From Ch71 sp050945695 (GTDB lineage Bacteria > Chloroflexota > Anaerolineae > DRVO01), in the NCBI GenBank assembly GCA_050945695.1, contig JBMNTK010000001.1, forward strand, positions 1-64,000: a stretch of DNA of 64,000 bases. The letters are read 5' to 3'. Position numbers and translations under genes: made by a program. Each line of letters begins with the position of its first letter. Position 1 is the first letter of the stretch. The notes below the pieces were generated by a model. It searched no databases. It worked only from the letters and a program-made list of their open reading frames with translations, and was not told the DNA's origin. This document shows positions 8,351 through 17,539 of this stretch, one piece after another.

Positions 8351-9845
8351 GCAGCGTCCTCCCCGAGTCCCCGGTCGCCCTTTCGGGGAACCGGAAGGTG
8401 AGCGTGGTGCCATGTCCGGGTGCACTTCGCACTTCCATCCGTCCGCCGAGTGCCTCTACTCGCTCCCGCATTGACTTGAGCCCCAATCCCGGCCCGGTCG
8501 TGGTCGGATCGAAGCCCTTGCCGTCGTCGGAGACGGACACAGAGAAGCCGTCCTCCTGCCATTCCAGGGTCACCGATGCCGACCCCGCTTCGCTGTGGCG
8601 GGCTACGTTGGAGAGGGCTTCCTGCGCTACTCGGAAGAGGGCATGCTCCACATCTACCGGCAGCGGCCGCTCACCGTGCACCTGTAGCCTGACTTGTACC
8701 CCCGTCTGTCCGGACCAGGACGGGATGTGTTCGCGCAGCGCCTGGGCCAGGCTCCGGCCCTCGAGCGCCGCCGGCCGCAGCTGTCGCACCAGGCCGGTCA
8801 ACTCGCGCTGGGCCTGCTGCGTCAGTCGGGCCGCCTCCTCCAGTCGAGCGGATGCTGCCTGAGGGTCACTCTCCAGGAGTGCCTGAGCCGCCGCCAGCTG
8901 CATGGAGATGGCGAATACCTGCTGCTTCACGCTGTCATGCAGGTCGCGGGCGAGTCTAGTCCGTTCCTCCATGGCCGCCAATTGGTGCCGGGCGTGCAGC
9001 AAGTTCTGCAGCTGCTCCGCCATGCGGTTGAGGTGGTGGGCCAGCTCGCCTATCTCATCCTGCGAGTCGTCCCGAGTGACCGTGGAGAAATCGCCCTGGC
9101 TCCAGGAGTCGGCGGCGTGCGCCAACCGGCGCAGCCGCCGAGTGAGGCCGCGGGCGGTGAAGGAGCCGAAGAGGGTGCCGACGGCGCCCGCCAGGATGAT
9201 GAATATGCCGGCGCTCATGAGCACGGTCAGTCCTAGTTCGGAGATCGCCGTGGAGTCGAGTGTAGGTGGCTTCATGCCCAGGGCGAGGGCCCCCAGTAGC
9301 TGATCTCCGTCCTGAACCGGGGCGACTACCACCAACTCGCCGTTTTCACCCCGGCCATAGAAGCCTCCGGGATCTCCCTCTCCTGCCAGCACGCGTTGCA
9401 GGATGGGATCCGCCCCAGGCAAGTCGCTGGGATGGTATGTCTTGCCCATGCGTGTCGGCCTCTGAGGGAGCGATGCCAGCAGCCGCCCGGATGCGTCGAG
9501 CACCAGTATCTGCATGCCCCCACCGCGATCGTCCAGCCGGATGGAGAAGGCCTGGTTCGTCTCGACCGTGCGCTCTTGCTGGAAGAAGCTCTCGATCAAG
9601 TACTGAAGCCCCTCCGCGTCCGGGGGGTTGGTGATCAGGTAGGGCTTGGCCAACGGAGTGATCTGGCCGGCGGCCTGGCTTGCCAGGGACCGGATGAGGA
9701 TGTCGCTATGGGTGAGCGCCAGCAACAGCCCCGCCAGCACCAGGACCTCCACCACCACCAGTGCCGCCACCGTCACCAGTGTGTAGGTGAGTGTGAGCTT
9801 CCATCGAAGCCGTCGCAGCGGCCTCAGGGACAGTCTGGGGATCAT
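8343..9845 (-). CDS. Sensor histidine kinase (HisKA_3 / NarX-DesK type)
   Basis: 500 aa from ATG 9845; longer in-frame starts give a Cys/Arg-rich segment unlike a signal anchor. Membrane helix about 17-45, an extracytoplasmic sensor region about 46-200, second helix about 203-228, HAMP, then the dimerisation helix 'RTRLARDLHDSVKQQV' with phospho-His303, and an HATPase with 'AQEALSNVARHS', 'DDGKGFD' and 'GLGLKSMRERV'. Co-encoded with its response regulator (8-bp overlap) and downstream of an ABC-2 exporter, a layout typical of envelope-stress or antibiotic-sensing modules. Confidence 0.92.
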   Translation of the reverse strand: MIPRLSLRPLRRLRWKLTLTYTLVTVAALVVVEVLVLAGLLLALTHSDILIRSLASQAAGQITPLAKPYLITNPPDAEGLQYLIESFFQQERTVETNQAFSIRLDDRGGGMQILVLDASGRLLASLPQRPTRMGKTYHPSDLPGADPILQRVLAGEGDPGGFYGRGENGELVVVAPVQDGDQLLGALALGMKPPTLDSTAISELGLTVLMSAGIFIILAGAVGTLFGSFTARGLTRRLRRLAHAADSWSQGDFSTVTRDDSQDEIGELAHHLNRMAEQLQNLLHARHQLAAMEERTRLARDLHDSVKQQVFAISMQLAAAQALLESDPQAASARLEEAARLTQQAQRELTGLVRQLRPAALEGRSLAQALREHIPSWSGQTGVQVRLQVHGERPLPVDVEHALFRVAQEALSNVARHSEAGSASVTLEWQEDGFSVSVSDDGKGFDPTTTGPGLGLKSMRERVEALGGRMEVRSAPGHGTTLTFRFPERATGDSGRTLHG

Positions 9846-10092
9846 CCTATCCGTTCCGCCTGGTGTGTCGTGGTGGGTGGCTGGACAGCCGAGACACCTG
9901 CACATGGCGCGCCTCGGCTGAGAACCGCAAGGGCAGACCTCGTACTTGCCTGGCCAAGCCACGCCGCCAACCGCCCCTTGCGGGACCGGGTGGCAGGCCG
10001 CGTGCATGCGGCCTGCAGAGTAACCCGACCGGCCTGGCCCCGGCAAGGGCCCAGAGGCAGGGTAGCATACCCAGACCTCTGGGCCGTACCGC

Positions 10093-10938
10093 TCAAGCCG
10101 TCAAGTCCTGCCGCCGGAAGGACCAGACCGCCAGGCCGAGAAAGACTACCACATAGCCGGCGATGAGGGCCGCCGCCGGCATCGGGTCGAGGAGTTGAGC
10201 GACCAGAGGCTCGGAGTCCATTCGAATCTGGACGAACTGCTCAGAGGTGAAGAGCAGGCTCTGAGCCAGCTTGCTGGGCAGGAACTGCCCGATTCGGGCC
10301 ACGCTGTCGTTGGCCAGCGACAGCAACTGGATGAGCAGCCCCTCCACCATGAAGGCGAAGGCGATGGTGATCCCCAGGCCGGCGGTGGTGGAGCGAGTGA
10401 CGACGGTGACGAACAGGGTGATGGCGGCGTAGGGAAGCAGCGTGTAGGTGGTGTACAGGGCCCGAAGCGCCGCCTTACCCACGTTCAGGTCTACCAGGTT
10501 CACGCTGCCATCGGCCTGCAGGGTCACCAGAGCACTGCCGATGGCTCCGGTCACCAGGGCCGTGAGGACCAGCAGGGCTAGCGGGGCCAGGAAGCTGGCG
10601 AACTTCACCACCAGCAGGGTGGTGCGGGACAGGCCGCGGCTGAGCCACAGGTGCATCGTCCGCCAGGTGTACTCCTGCCCCACGGCCACGGCCACCAGGA
10701 TGATGGCCAGGTAGCCGCCGAGTGAGCTGCCGCCCGCTGTGCTCAGGGACTCGTACACCCCATTGGGCCAACCCATGCTTGCGACCAACTCCTGGACCGG
10801 ACCCGTGCCCATCTTGGTCATGGGGACCATGAGGGCGTAGAGCAGCAGCACCAACAGACCCATCACTGCCATTTCGATCCAGATCAGCTTGCGCCGATAG
10901 AGCTTGCTGTTCTCCATGCGGAAGGTGTTGTAGGCCAT
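10093..10938 (-). CDS. ABC-2 type transporter permease
   Basis: 281 aa, ATG 10938 preceded by GAGGAG. Six or so hydrophobic helices: about residues 20-40, 70-90, 110-135, 160-185, 190-215 and 255-275. The central 'AVAVGQEYTWRTMHLWLSRGLSR' segment is the coupling region found in BcrB/NatB-like permeases. The ATPase is encoded 55 bp upstream on the same strand, the kinase pair downstream. Substrate unknown; lipid-targeting peptides or drugs are typical for the family. Confidence 0.88.
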   Translation of the reverse strand: MAYNTFRMENSKLYRRKLIWIEMAVMGLLVLLLYALMVPMTKMGTGPVQELVASMGWPNGVYESLSTAGGSSLGGYLAIILVAVAVGQEYTWRTMHLWLSRGLSRTTLLVVKFASFLAPLALLVLTALVTGAIGSALVTLQADGSVNLVDLNVGKAALRALYTTYTLLPYAAITLFVTVVTRSTTAGLGITIAFAFMVEGLLIQLLSLANDSVARIGQFLPSKLAQSLLFTSEQFVQIRMDSEPLVAQLLDPMPAAALIAGYVVVFLGLAVWSFRRQDLTA

Positions 10939-10993
10939 TCTAGTCTCCTCAAACCTGCGGTGTGCGGCTTACTCCGGCGTGTACGAAGTATGG

Positions 10994-11962
10994 TCAGTTG
11001 GGGATGTGCTGCTTGCCCAACGATGGATCGGTGGCGGTGGACGATGCCTCCGCTGCCTCGTCACTCTGCTGCGTCAAGTCCAGGAACAGGGACTCGAGGT
11101 CTGGCCGTGAGGTGGTGACCTCAGCCGGGACGATGCCATGGGCGGTCAGGTGCCGCACCACGCTCTCCGCCGGCACCCCGCTCACCTGTACGTAGCGGCC
11201 GTTTCCCTGAACTGCACTCACTCCGGGCAGGGTGCGGAGTGCCTGGGCGGCCGGTTCCGGCGCTGTCACCTGCACCTTCACTACTTCCTGGCTGTTCATC
11301 AGGTCCTCGACCGAGCCCTGGGCCACGACGCGCCCGCGGTTCAGCACTGCCACCCGGTCGCAGACCTGCTCCACCTCGTGCAGGAGGTGGCTGCTCAGGA
11401 AGACGGTCATGCCCTCGGAGGCAAGCTGGCGCAGGAGCGTGCGCACGTCCCGCATGCCGGCGGGGTCCATGCCGTTGGTGGGCTCGTCCAGGATGAGCAG
11501 CTCCGGCCGGTGAAGCAGTGCCATGGCCAGGCCCAGTCGCTGCTTCATACCGGTGGAGTAGCGGCCGGCGGCCCGGTCGGCGGCCCCGCTGAGGCCCACC
11601 TGGGCCAGGACCTCGGCGATGCGCTCGTCGGTCACGCCCGGGTGGAGCCTCGCCAGCAGCTCCAGGTTCCTTCGGGCGGAGAGGTAGGGGACGATGGCCG
11701 GAGAGCCCACTAGAGCTCCCACCCTGCTCAAAGCCCGGGTACGCGACGGGGACACCCTCTCGCCAAACAGCCGGATCTCGCCCGCGGTGGGGTGGATGAG
11801 CCCCAGAAGCATTCCGATGGTGGTGGTCTTTCCGGCGCCGTTAGGGCCCAGGAAACCGAAGACCTCCGCCGGCTGCACCGACAACGAGATGCCGTCCACC
11901 GCCTTCAGCGGACCGAACGTCTTCCTGAGCTCCCTGATGTCTAGGACCGATGTATGAGCCAT
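10994..11962 (-). CDS. ABC transporter ATP-binding protein (BcrA/CcmA type)
   Basis: 322 aa, ATG 11962 with AAGGAGA upstream. Walker A GPNGAGKTT near residue 40, signature 'YSTGMKQRLGLA', Walker B 'LLILDEPTNGMDPAG', and the H-loop 'FLSSHLLHEVEQ'. The C-terminal ~90 residues form the extension common in exporters that pair with ABC-2 permeases. First gene of a same-strand run: ATPase, permease, sensor kinase, response regulator. Confidence 0.93.
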   Translation of the reverse strand: MAHTSVLDIRELRKTFGPLKAVDGISLSVQPAEVFGFLGPNGAGKTTTIGMLLGLIHPTAGEIRLFGERVSPSRTRALSRVGALVGSPAIVPYLSARRNLELLARLHPGVTDERIAEVLAQVGLSGAADRAAGRYSTGMKQRLGLAMALLHRPELLILDEPTNGMDPAGMRDVRTLLRQLASEGMTVFLSSHLLHEVEQVCDRVAVLNRGRVVAQGSVEDLMNSQEVVKVQVTAPEPAAQALRTLPGVSAVQGNGRYVQVSGVPAESVVRHLTAHGIVPAEVTTSRPDLESLFLDLTQQSDEAAEASSTATDPSLGKQHIPN

Positions 11963-12134
11963 GTCACGGTCTCCTTACCGCTGTGAGCTTACGCGGTAAG
12001 GTTATCCGTGGAGGGGGCTGGGGTCAGCGGTCTAGAGATCTATTCTGAGTGGGGCTGTAGTCCTGTTTCTGCCGGGCTCTGGCCGGACCAGGGATCCGGA
12101 CCGGCGGCTCCGGCCGTCCTGCGGGGTCGGCTAG

Positions 12135-12374
12135 GCGCCGGCGAGTAGCGGGCACTCAAGTGCAATCGCGGCGTTTCGCCAGCACTTCGTGAAGCCAGGA
12201 TACATAGAGGCGGAGTACAGCGAAATCTACGGCCGGATCATGGATGATAGACACGTCAGCGACTATGATGTAGAAGCCGCTATCGAGCCCGAGCTTGCTC
12301 GGCGTGACCTGGAGGACGCGCATCGGCTGGTGTGTCGTGCTGAGTGCTACTTGAGTGAAGGAGGCTGGCTGTGA
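12135..12374 (+). pseudogene. HEPN-domain toxin remnant (5'-truncated)
   Basis: The frame from 12150 reads GHSSAIAAFRQHFVKPGYI and continues to the stop at 12374 with YDVEAAIE, the C-terminal half of the HEPN fold that in complete proteins is preceded by an alpha-helical half carrying the catalytic RxxxxxH. An in-frame TAG lies at 12132 and there is no start codon before the conserved HS..I..F.QHFVK block, so the N-terminal half is missing. A GTG at 12189 could still yield 61 aa. It overlaps the MNT gene by 4 bp (GTGA), the usual arrangement of this type VII toxin-antitoxin pair. Confidence 0.65.
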
Positions 12375-12739
12375 GCCGTTCGCTTAGCTCCCTCCTCTCT
12401 CCGAACGAGTACAACGCGGTACTGAGATTCGTCGAGCTGCTATACGAGCGGTACCCCGGACAGATTCGGGAGGCCATGCTCTTTGGGTCAAAGGCACGCG
12501 GGGACAGCCGGCCCGGGTCCGACATAGACATCCTGATAGTCGTAGATAGCGATGACTGGCGCCTCCGCCATGCGATCAGCACCGTTGCCGCCGGCGTTTC
12601 TCTGGAGCACGACGTGCTCATCGGCTCACTGGTTATCAGCCTGAACCGGTGGAGGCACATGGGGGAACGGCATGCCAGTCTCTACGAGAGGATCACTGCT
12701 GAAGGTGTCCCCCTAAGCCGCACGGCCACGGTGCCCTAG
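12371..12739 (+). CDS. MNT-family nucleotidyltransferase (antitoxin of a HEPN/MNT pair)
   Basis: 122 aa; GTG 12371 overlaps the stop of the HEPN fragment. The nucleotidyltransferase signature GSKARGDSRPGSDIDIL gives the Gly-Ser and the D-x-D metal ligands intact. In known HepT/MntA systems the MNT protein adds AMP units to the HEPN RNase and silences it. Here the enzyme looks complete while its partner is truncated, so it may be a leftover antitoxin or act elsewhere. Confidence 0.8.
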   Translation: MSRSLSSLLSPNEYNAVLRFVELLYERYPGQIREAMLFGSKARGDSRPGSDIDILIVVDSDDWRLRHAISTVAAGVSLEHDVLIGSLVISLNRWRHMGERHASLYERITAEGVPLSRTATVP

Positions 12740-12783
12740 CTTCGTCCGCCCTCGTGCTGCCAGTGAGGTCGCTGGCCCCCGGT

Positions 12784-13695
12784 TCACCCAACGGTGAACC
12801 GGGGCTCTCGCACTACCACCGTCCCCCCGTGCCAGTGGCTGGCGTTGGTTCCCCCGTAGCGGGTGTTATCCCCGAAGCAGAAGTGGCAAGTGCCACGCAC
12901 TGCCTCGTCCTCCATGAGAACCCCGGACGGCCGGGCCCCGCCATTGCCGCCAACACCCACCTCGGCCAGGCGGCGGTTGGCTTCACCCTCATCGAAGCGG
13001 CGCTCCATCTCCTCGACGTACATCCGGAAGAGCCGGTCGGTTGGGTCAGGGCAGCGCATAGAGACCAGCCGGCCTCCTTCTAGCTGCAGCTCTATGGGGG
13101 ACGACACCAGCCCGTAGAAGACGCTCAGGTCGGCCACGATCACTCCCTCGGCCGACCCCTCCGCCGGGGCGGTGAGGACCTCGGTGAGCCCGCACAGCTG
13201 CCAGTCTCGGGAGCGGAAGGTAAGGTCGGTGCCACCGGGGGCGGTGACACGTACGGTGGTGGACTCCGGCAGGGTCTGCCGCAGGCTCTCAAGGTAAGCG
13301 CGGTCCTCTTGGGGGTCGGAGGCGTAGATGCGCAGGAAGCTCTCTCGGGCTATGACCGTGTCAACGAAAAGGGGCGACGGGCGTACGTCGAGGCTGGGCT
13401 GGCCATCGCGCATGAGGAAGTAGCGGGCGAGGCCCTGCCGGGACCACATGGCGTGGGAGAGCAGGACTATGAGGCCGATGTTGGCGTCTGCGAATGCCTC
13501 CCTGACCGCGGGCGGCAAGTTGGGGGCATCGTCGGGGACGAAAAGGAGCCTGGGGTGAGCGCCGCGCTCGCTCAGGCCCCGGGCCAGGGCCTCGGCTAGA
13601 TCCGCCTTCTCTTGGGGGTAGACGATGGTGACCCGCTGGCCCGCCGGTGCCCGGAGGTGGTAGTCCAGGATGTTGGCGACGGCCTGCTGTATCAT
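12784..13695 (-). CDS. M29-like aminopeptidase family protein (aminopeptidase T-related)
   Basis: 303 aa, ATG 13695 with only a weak ribosome site. 'VTAPGGTDLTFRSRDW' in the middle and the C-terminal 'GTCHFCFGDNTRYGGTNASHWHGGT' are the landmarks of the M29 family, which cleaves N-terminal residues with two metal ions. It is shorter than classical M29 enzymes (about 370-410 aa). The terminal metal motif is H-W-H, where a second window paralogue at 43898-44863 has the usual H-x-D, so activity is uncertain. Confidence 0.7.
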   Translation of the reverse strand: MIQQAVANILDYHLRAPAGQRVTIVYPQEKADLAEALARGLSERGAHPRLLFVPDDAPNLPPAVREAFADANIGLIVLLSHAMWSRQGLARYFLMRDGQPSLDVRPSPLFVDTVIARESFLRIYASDPQEDRAYLESLRQTLPESTTVRVTAPGGTDLTFRSRDWQLCGLTEVLTAPAEGSAEGVIVADLSVFYGLVSSPIELQLEGGRLVSMRCPDPTDRLFRMYVEEMERRFDEGEANRRLAEVGVGGNGGARPSGVLMEDEAVRGTCHFCFGDNTRYGGTNASHWHGGTVVVREPRFTVG

Positions 13696-13713
13696 CTCGG
13701 TGGGGAAGGGATA

Positions 13714-13891
13714 TCACCGCAGAGACCGCTGAGATCGCGGAGGAAAGGAAAAACGGAAAGAGAGTCAGCAAAAGGTGAGGCGCCTGCGAATGCATGCTTC
13801 GCCTGTTCCACGGGCCAATCCCGTCCTTTCAGCCGCTCTTCCGCTCCCTTTCCTCTTCCCCTCTCTGCGCTCTCTGCGGTCTCTGCGGTGA
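13714..13891. repeat. Family-A inverted arms flanking a short spacer
   Basis: Left arm TCACCGCAGAGACCGCTGAG at 13714 and right arm ending CTCTGCGGTCTCTGCGGTGA at 13891 are inverted copies separated by about 120 bp of non-coding DNA. The same arrangement occurs at 49880-50078. Confidence 0.65.
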
Positions 13892-13897
13892 ATTCCC

Positions 13898-14068
13898 CTA
13901 TATGCCTTTGAGGATGTTGCCCAGGGCGAGCACCGCGAAGGCGGCCGTGACCAGCCAGAAGGGACCGTCAGGCCCCAGGCCGACGTCCACCAGCCACGTT
14001 GCCACTCCCACCACTGCCAGCAGCAGCGACAGATTCCAGGTTACTCGCTTGGGCGGGCTCAACTGCAT
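13898..14068 (-). CDS. Small membrane protein upstream-linked to pspA
   Basis: 56 aa; ATG 14068 follows an ideal GGAGGTGA. Two hydrophobic helices (about residues 10-27 and 34-52) joined by a short Gly/Pro loop. Function unknown. It is 67 bp downstream of pspA on the same strand and may belong to the envelope-stress unit. Confidence 0.7.
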   Translation of the reverse strand: MQLSPPKRVTWNLSLLLAVVGVATWLVDVGLGPDGPFWLVTAAFAVLALGNILKGI

Positions 14069-14134
14069 CGCTGTCACCTCCCCACGTGTGTAGCGAGGGC
14101 AGGTGACAGCGATATCCATGCCAAGACCCGGCGG

Positions 14135-14851
14135 CTAGCCCTGGTCCAGGTCCTTGCCTGCTGTCAGCTGGGCCTGGCCGGCGGCTGCCTTGAGCGCCAG
14201 CAGCTCCGCCTCGATCTCCAGGTCAGTCTCGCCCCGTTCTAGCGCCTCCAGCCGGGACTCGGGCGTGCCCGCCATCAGCTCCTGGCGGGCGGCCACTTCG
14301 GCCTCTTTCTCCCGAATGCGCCGCTCCATGCGCTCGATCTGGCTGCTGGGGTCATAGACCGAGATGCTGCTGATGGTCTTCTCGGTGGTGCGCTGTATCT
14401 GTTCCTGGGCCCGGGCGGCCCGGAAGCGGGCGAGCAGCGAATCGCGGTTGGCCCGCAGGTCGGCGTAACGGGACTCCAGCAAGGCCAGCTCGGACTTGAG
14501 CTTGTTGAGCACGGGCTCCTGCGCCGCCAGCATCCGCTCCTGAGCCTGGGCGTTGGCCTCATAGTCCCGCTTGCGGATCAGGCACTCGCGGGCCAGGGCA
14601 TCGTCTCCCTGAGCGACGGCCAGTTCGGCGTTGCGCCGCCACTTCTCGGCCAGCTCTCGCGCCTGCTCCAGGTCGCGCTGGATGAGCTTCTGCTGCGCCA
14701 CCGCCTCCACCACCTGCTCCCGGGCTTCGCGGATGCCGTCATACATGTCCCGGAGGATCTGGTCTAGCATGACCTCGGGGTTCTCGGCCCGTTCCAAGGC
14801 GTCGTTGATGTTGGCGCGGATGAGGGTCGTGATACGGTTGAGGACTGACAT
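14135..14851 (-). CDS. pspA: PspA/IM30 family membrane-maintenance protein
   Basis: 238 aa from ATG 14851 with GGGAGG upstream. The amphipathic N-terminus 'MSVLNRITTLIRANINDALERAENPE' and 'MLDQILRDMYDGIREAREQV' are characteristic; the rest is a long coiled coil ('ELALLESRYADLRANRDSLLARF'). PspA/IM30/Vipp1 proteins form ESCRT-III-like rings and rods that stabilise the cytoplasmic membrane. The neighbours are two uncharacterised membrane proteins, consistent with a membrane-stress unit. Confidence 0.93.
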   Translation of the reverse strand: MSVLNRITTLIRANINDALERAENPEVMLDQILRDMYDGIREAREQVVEAVAQQKLIQRDLEQARELAEKWRRNAELAVAQGDDALARECLIRKRDYEANAQAQERMLAAQEPVLNKLKSELALLESRYADLRANRDSLLARFRAARAQEQIQRTTEKTISSISVYDPSSQIERMERRIREKEAEVAARQELMAGTPESRLEALERGETDLEIEAELLALKAAAGQAQLTAGKDLDQG

Positions 14852-14919
14852 TCCAACCACCTCCCATTAGCTGCCCGACAGGGCTACGACACAACCAAGC
14901 GGTAACACGTTTGGGTGAG

Positions 14920-15699
14920 CTAGAGGCCGCGGGCAAGCTCTCCCGCGGCTTCGGCGACGGCTTGCAGGCGCGCTGCCACCTGGGCCAGGTCACTCTCGCT
15001 CTGGCCGGCGGAGAGCGTCACCTGGGCCAGGCCCTCGCGGGCGGCCAGGACGGCCCCACTGAACCGGCCCAGCTTCTCCACCTCGCGCTCCACCGCCTCC
15101 TCCATGGCCGGGGTACGCACCCCCTGGGCCGACGCGGCAGCGGCGCTGGCAGCGGTGCGGGCCAGGGCAAGGCCGGCCTCCCGCAGGTCGTCGTGGACCC
15201 GATCCACCAGGGTGGAGGGGGCCCCGCTGGCGCGAGCAATGCCCGCCCCCTCGCGAAGGGCCGCCAGTTCGGAGGTGGCCCACAGGAGCTGCACCTTCAG
15301 CCGCTCGTAGGGCTCGCCGCTGATGGCGCCCTCGATCAGCCGGGCAGCCTCTGCCTGGCGCCCACGCTCCAAGCAGTCTCGGAGCCTCTCTTCGAAGGAA
15401 AGGCCCTCTCCGGGGCGGCCGATGCGGGTCCTCGGGTTGCCGAAGGTCTCGCCCATCCACCGGCCCACGGCCTGAGCTAGCCCCAGGATGGCGGTGGTGG
15501 AGAGTCCGGCGCCCAGGGCCACCCACCATAGGGAGCGCAGGGCCACGGCCATGAGCAGGTAGATCAGGGGCGGCACCAGGGCGGCGATCACGCTCAGGCC
15601 CGGGCGGCGGTCCAGCCCTTCCAGCTCGCGGAACAGGCGCACCGAGCCCATCCATAGGAGCGTCGCTACCACTAAGTGATACAGTACCAGCAGGATCAC
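14920..15699 (-). CDS. Membrane protein with cytoplasmic helical domain, linked to pspA
   Basis: 259 aa; GTG 15699 preceded by GGGAG. Three hydrophobic segments (about 1-20, 37-57, 60-80) then a ~170-residue Ala/Glu/Leu-rich helical region with charged heptads. No family recognised. It lies 68 bp upstream of pspA on the same strand, so it may be a membrane anchor or regulator for PspA; that role is inferred only from position and architecture. Confidence 0.7.
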   Translation of the reverse strand: MILLVLYHLVVATLLWMGSVRLFRELEGLDRRPGLSVIAALVPPLIYLLMAVALRSLWWVALGAGLSTTAILGLAQAVGRWMGETFGNPRTRIGRPGEGLSFEERLRDCLERGRQAEAARLIEGAISGEPYERLKVQLLWATSELAALREGAGIARASGAPSTLVDRVHDDLREAGLALARTAASAAAASAQGVRTPAMEEAVEREVEKLGRFSGAVLAAREGLAQVTLSAGQSESDLAQVAARLQAVAEAAGELARGL

Positions 15700-15759
15700 G
15701 GCTGCTCCCGGCTAGCTGACCCTATGCGCCGACGCTCTGCCTGACGACCCGAACGGCCC

Positions 15760-17370
15760 TCACGCCGCCTCGGTCAGCGCCTCCAGGGTCAGCTGCAGGC
15801 GGCGTCGCACCTCGTCCGCGCCCAGGATCTGGGTGACCTCATAGAGGGGCGGAGTGCGCTCGGCGCCGGTGAGGGCCAGGCGCAGGGTCATGAAGAGCTT
15901 GCCCGCCTTCACCCCCGCTCCCTCGGCCTGTTGGCGGATCTTGGCCTCCCACTGCTCATGGCCATCGGCGAAGTCGTACTGCTCCAGGTAGGTCCGGAGC
16001 ATGGCAGCGGCCGCCTCGGCGCTGCCCATCTGCTTGGCCAGGGCTTCCGGCGAGGGCGGCGCGTACAGGTCGGGCAGGAAGAAGGCATATTGGAGGACGA
16101 AATCGCCCAGCTTCTTGAACCGCTCCGGCTCCAGGGTGAGGACCCTGCGGGAGTAGTCGGGATCGCGGCGGAAGGCGGCAGCGAAGCGACTCACCTCCTC
16201 GGCGCTCAGCTCGTGGGCCACCCGGCCCTGCTTGGTCCCCTCCTCGATGACCACCCCCTCGCCCTGGGCCTCGATCCGGGCCAGGAGGGCGTCCAAGGCC
16301 TCGTAGAACTGGCCGGGGTCAAGCTCGCGCAGGTACTGGCCGTTGATGAAGTCCAGCAGGTCCCGGTCTGCCACCGGCCCTGCCTTGGAGAGCTGCTCGA
16401 TCTGGAACAGCCTCACGTACTCCTCGTAGGGGTAGACGTCCTTTTCCTCGGGGTGGGCCCAGATGATGCGGGTGAGGAAGTTGCGGAACCCCTCGGGGAG
16501 GTAACCCTGGTTGCGATACCACTCGATGGAGGTATCGCCGGAACGCTTGGAGAGCTTGCGTCGGCTGGCATCCCGCAGCAGTGGAGTATGCACGATGCGT
16601 GGCATCTCCCAGCCGAAGTAGCGATACAGGAGCAGGTGCTTGGGGGTGGAGGAGATCCACTCCTCGCCGCGGATGGCAGTGGTTACCCGCATGAAGTGGT
16701 CGTCCACCACCACTGCCAGGTGGTAGGTGGGGAAGCCATCCGACTTGAGCAGCACCTGGTCGTCCACTTGGCGGGAGTCGAAGACGATCTCGCCGCGCAG
16801 AGGGTCCTGGAAGCGGAATTCGGCCTCATCAGGCACGATCAGGCGTATCACGCACTGTTCTCCCGCCTCCGCCCGGCGGCGGGCCACCTCCGGGTCGAGG
16901 TTGCGGCAGTGGCGATCGTACATGGGCGTGCCACCCACGGCTTGTTGGGCCAGGCGCATGGCCTCCAGCCGCTCTGGGGTGCAGAAGCACCGGTAGGCGT
17001 ACCCCTGCTCCAAGAGCCACTCCGCCGCCGCCTGATAGATGGGCAGACGCTCGCTCTGGACGTAGGGGCCGTAGGCCCCGCCCTTCTCTGGCCCCTCGTC
17101 GGGGGCAATGCCCAGCCACTCCAGGGCGGCCAGGATCTCGTGCACGGCTCGGTCATCGAGCCGCTTGCGGTCGGTATCTTCGATGCGCAGGATGAAACGG
17201 CCCCCGGTCTTGTCGGCCAGGGCTCGGTCCACCACCGCCTGCAGGGCGGTGCCGATGTGGGGCCGGCCGGTGGGGCTGGGCGCTACGCGGGTGACCTCGG
17301 CGCCGGGCGGCAGATCGCGCGGAGGGTAGAGGGACTCGTATTGGGCAAGGGATAGCGGACGATCCGACAA
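15760..17370 (-). CDS. gltX: Glutamyl-tRNA synthetase
   Basis: 536 aa class I aminoacyl-tRNA synthetase charging tRNA with glutamate. The start is TTG at 17370 with GGGAG about nine bases upstream; no ATG precedes the catalytic motif. HIGH-type motif 'PSPTGRPHIG' (residues 31-40), 'RIEDTDRKR', and KMSKS-type 'KLSKRSGD' (272-279) are all present; CFC at 128-130 matches part of the zinc site. The alpha-helical anticodon-binding half completes the usual length. Divergent from the URO-D-family gene, sharing a 169-bp promoter gap. Confidence 0.96.
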   Translation of the reverse strand: MSDRPLSLAQYESLYPPRDLPPGAEVTRVAPSPTGRPHIGTALQAVVDRALADKTGGRFILRIEDTDRKRLDDRAVHEILAALEWLGIAPDEGPEKGGAYGPYVQSERLPIYQAAAEWLLEQGYAYRCFCTPERLEAMRLAQQAVGGTPMYDRHCRNLDPEVARRRAEAGEQCVIRLIVPDEAEFRFQDPLRGEIVFDSRQVDDQVLLKSDGFPTYHLAVVVDDHFMRVTTAIRGEEWISSTPKHLLLYRYFGWEMPRIVHTPLLRDASRRKLSKRSGDTSIEWYRNQGYLPEGFRNFLTRIIWAHPEEKDVYPYEEYVRLFQIEQLSKAGPVADRDLLDFINGQYLRELDPGQFYEALDALLARIEAQGEGVVIEEGTKQGRVAHELSAEEVSRFAAAFRRDPDYSRRVLTLEPERFKKLGDFVLQYAFFLPDLYAPPSPEALAKQMGSAEAAAAMLRTYLEQYDFADGHEQWEAKIRQQAEGAGVKAGKLFMTLRLALTGAERTPPLYEVTQILGADEVRRRLQLTLEALTEAA

Positions 17371-17539
17371 GTGTACTACTCCCGATCTTCGTTGAGCGTG
17401 GGGCTATGGTAGCACGGGGAAGGGAGGGGCTCAAGGCAGCGGAGAGCGACGCTCTACTGGCCGCACTGGCCTTGCCGGGCGGCGGTCCGATGGCGTAGCC
17501 TGAGGGTAACCATGCGTCCCGGCCCCGAAAGGAGCACCC

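Noticed and set aside
15931..17355. 474-aa open frame on the plus strand across gltX
   Set aside because: It is the antisense shadow of a strongly supported synthetase gene in high-GC DNA; it has no ribosome site or recognisable motif.
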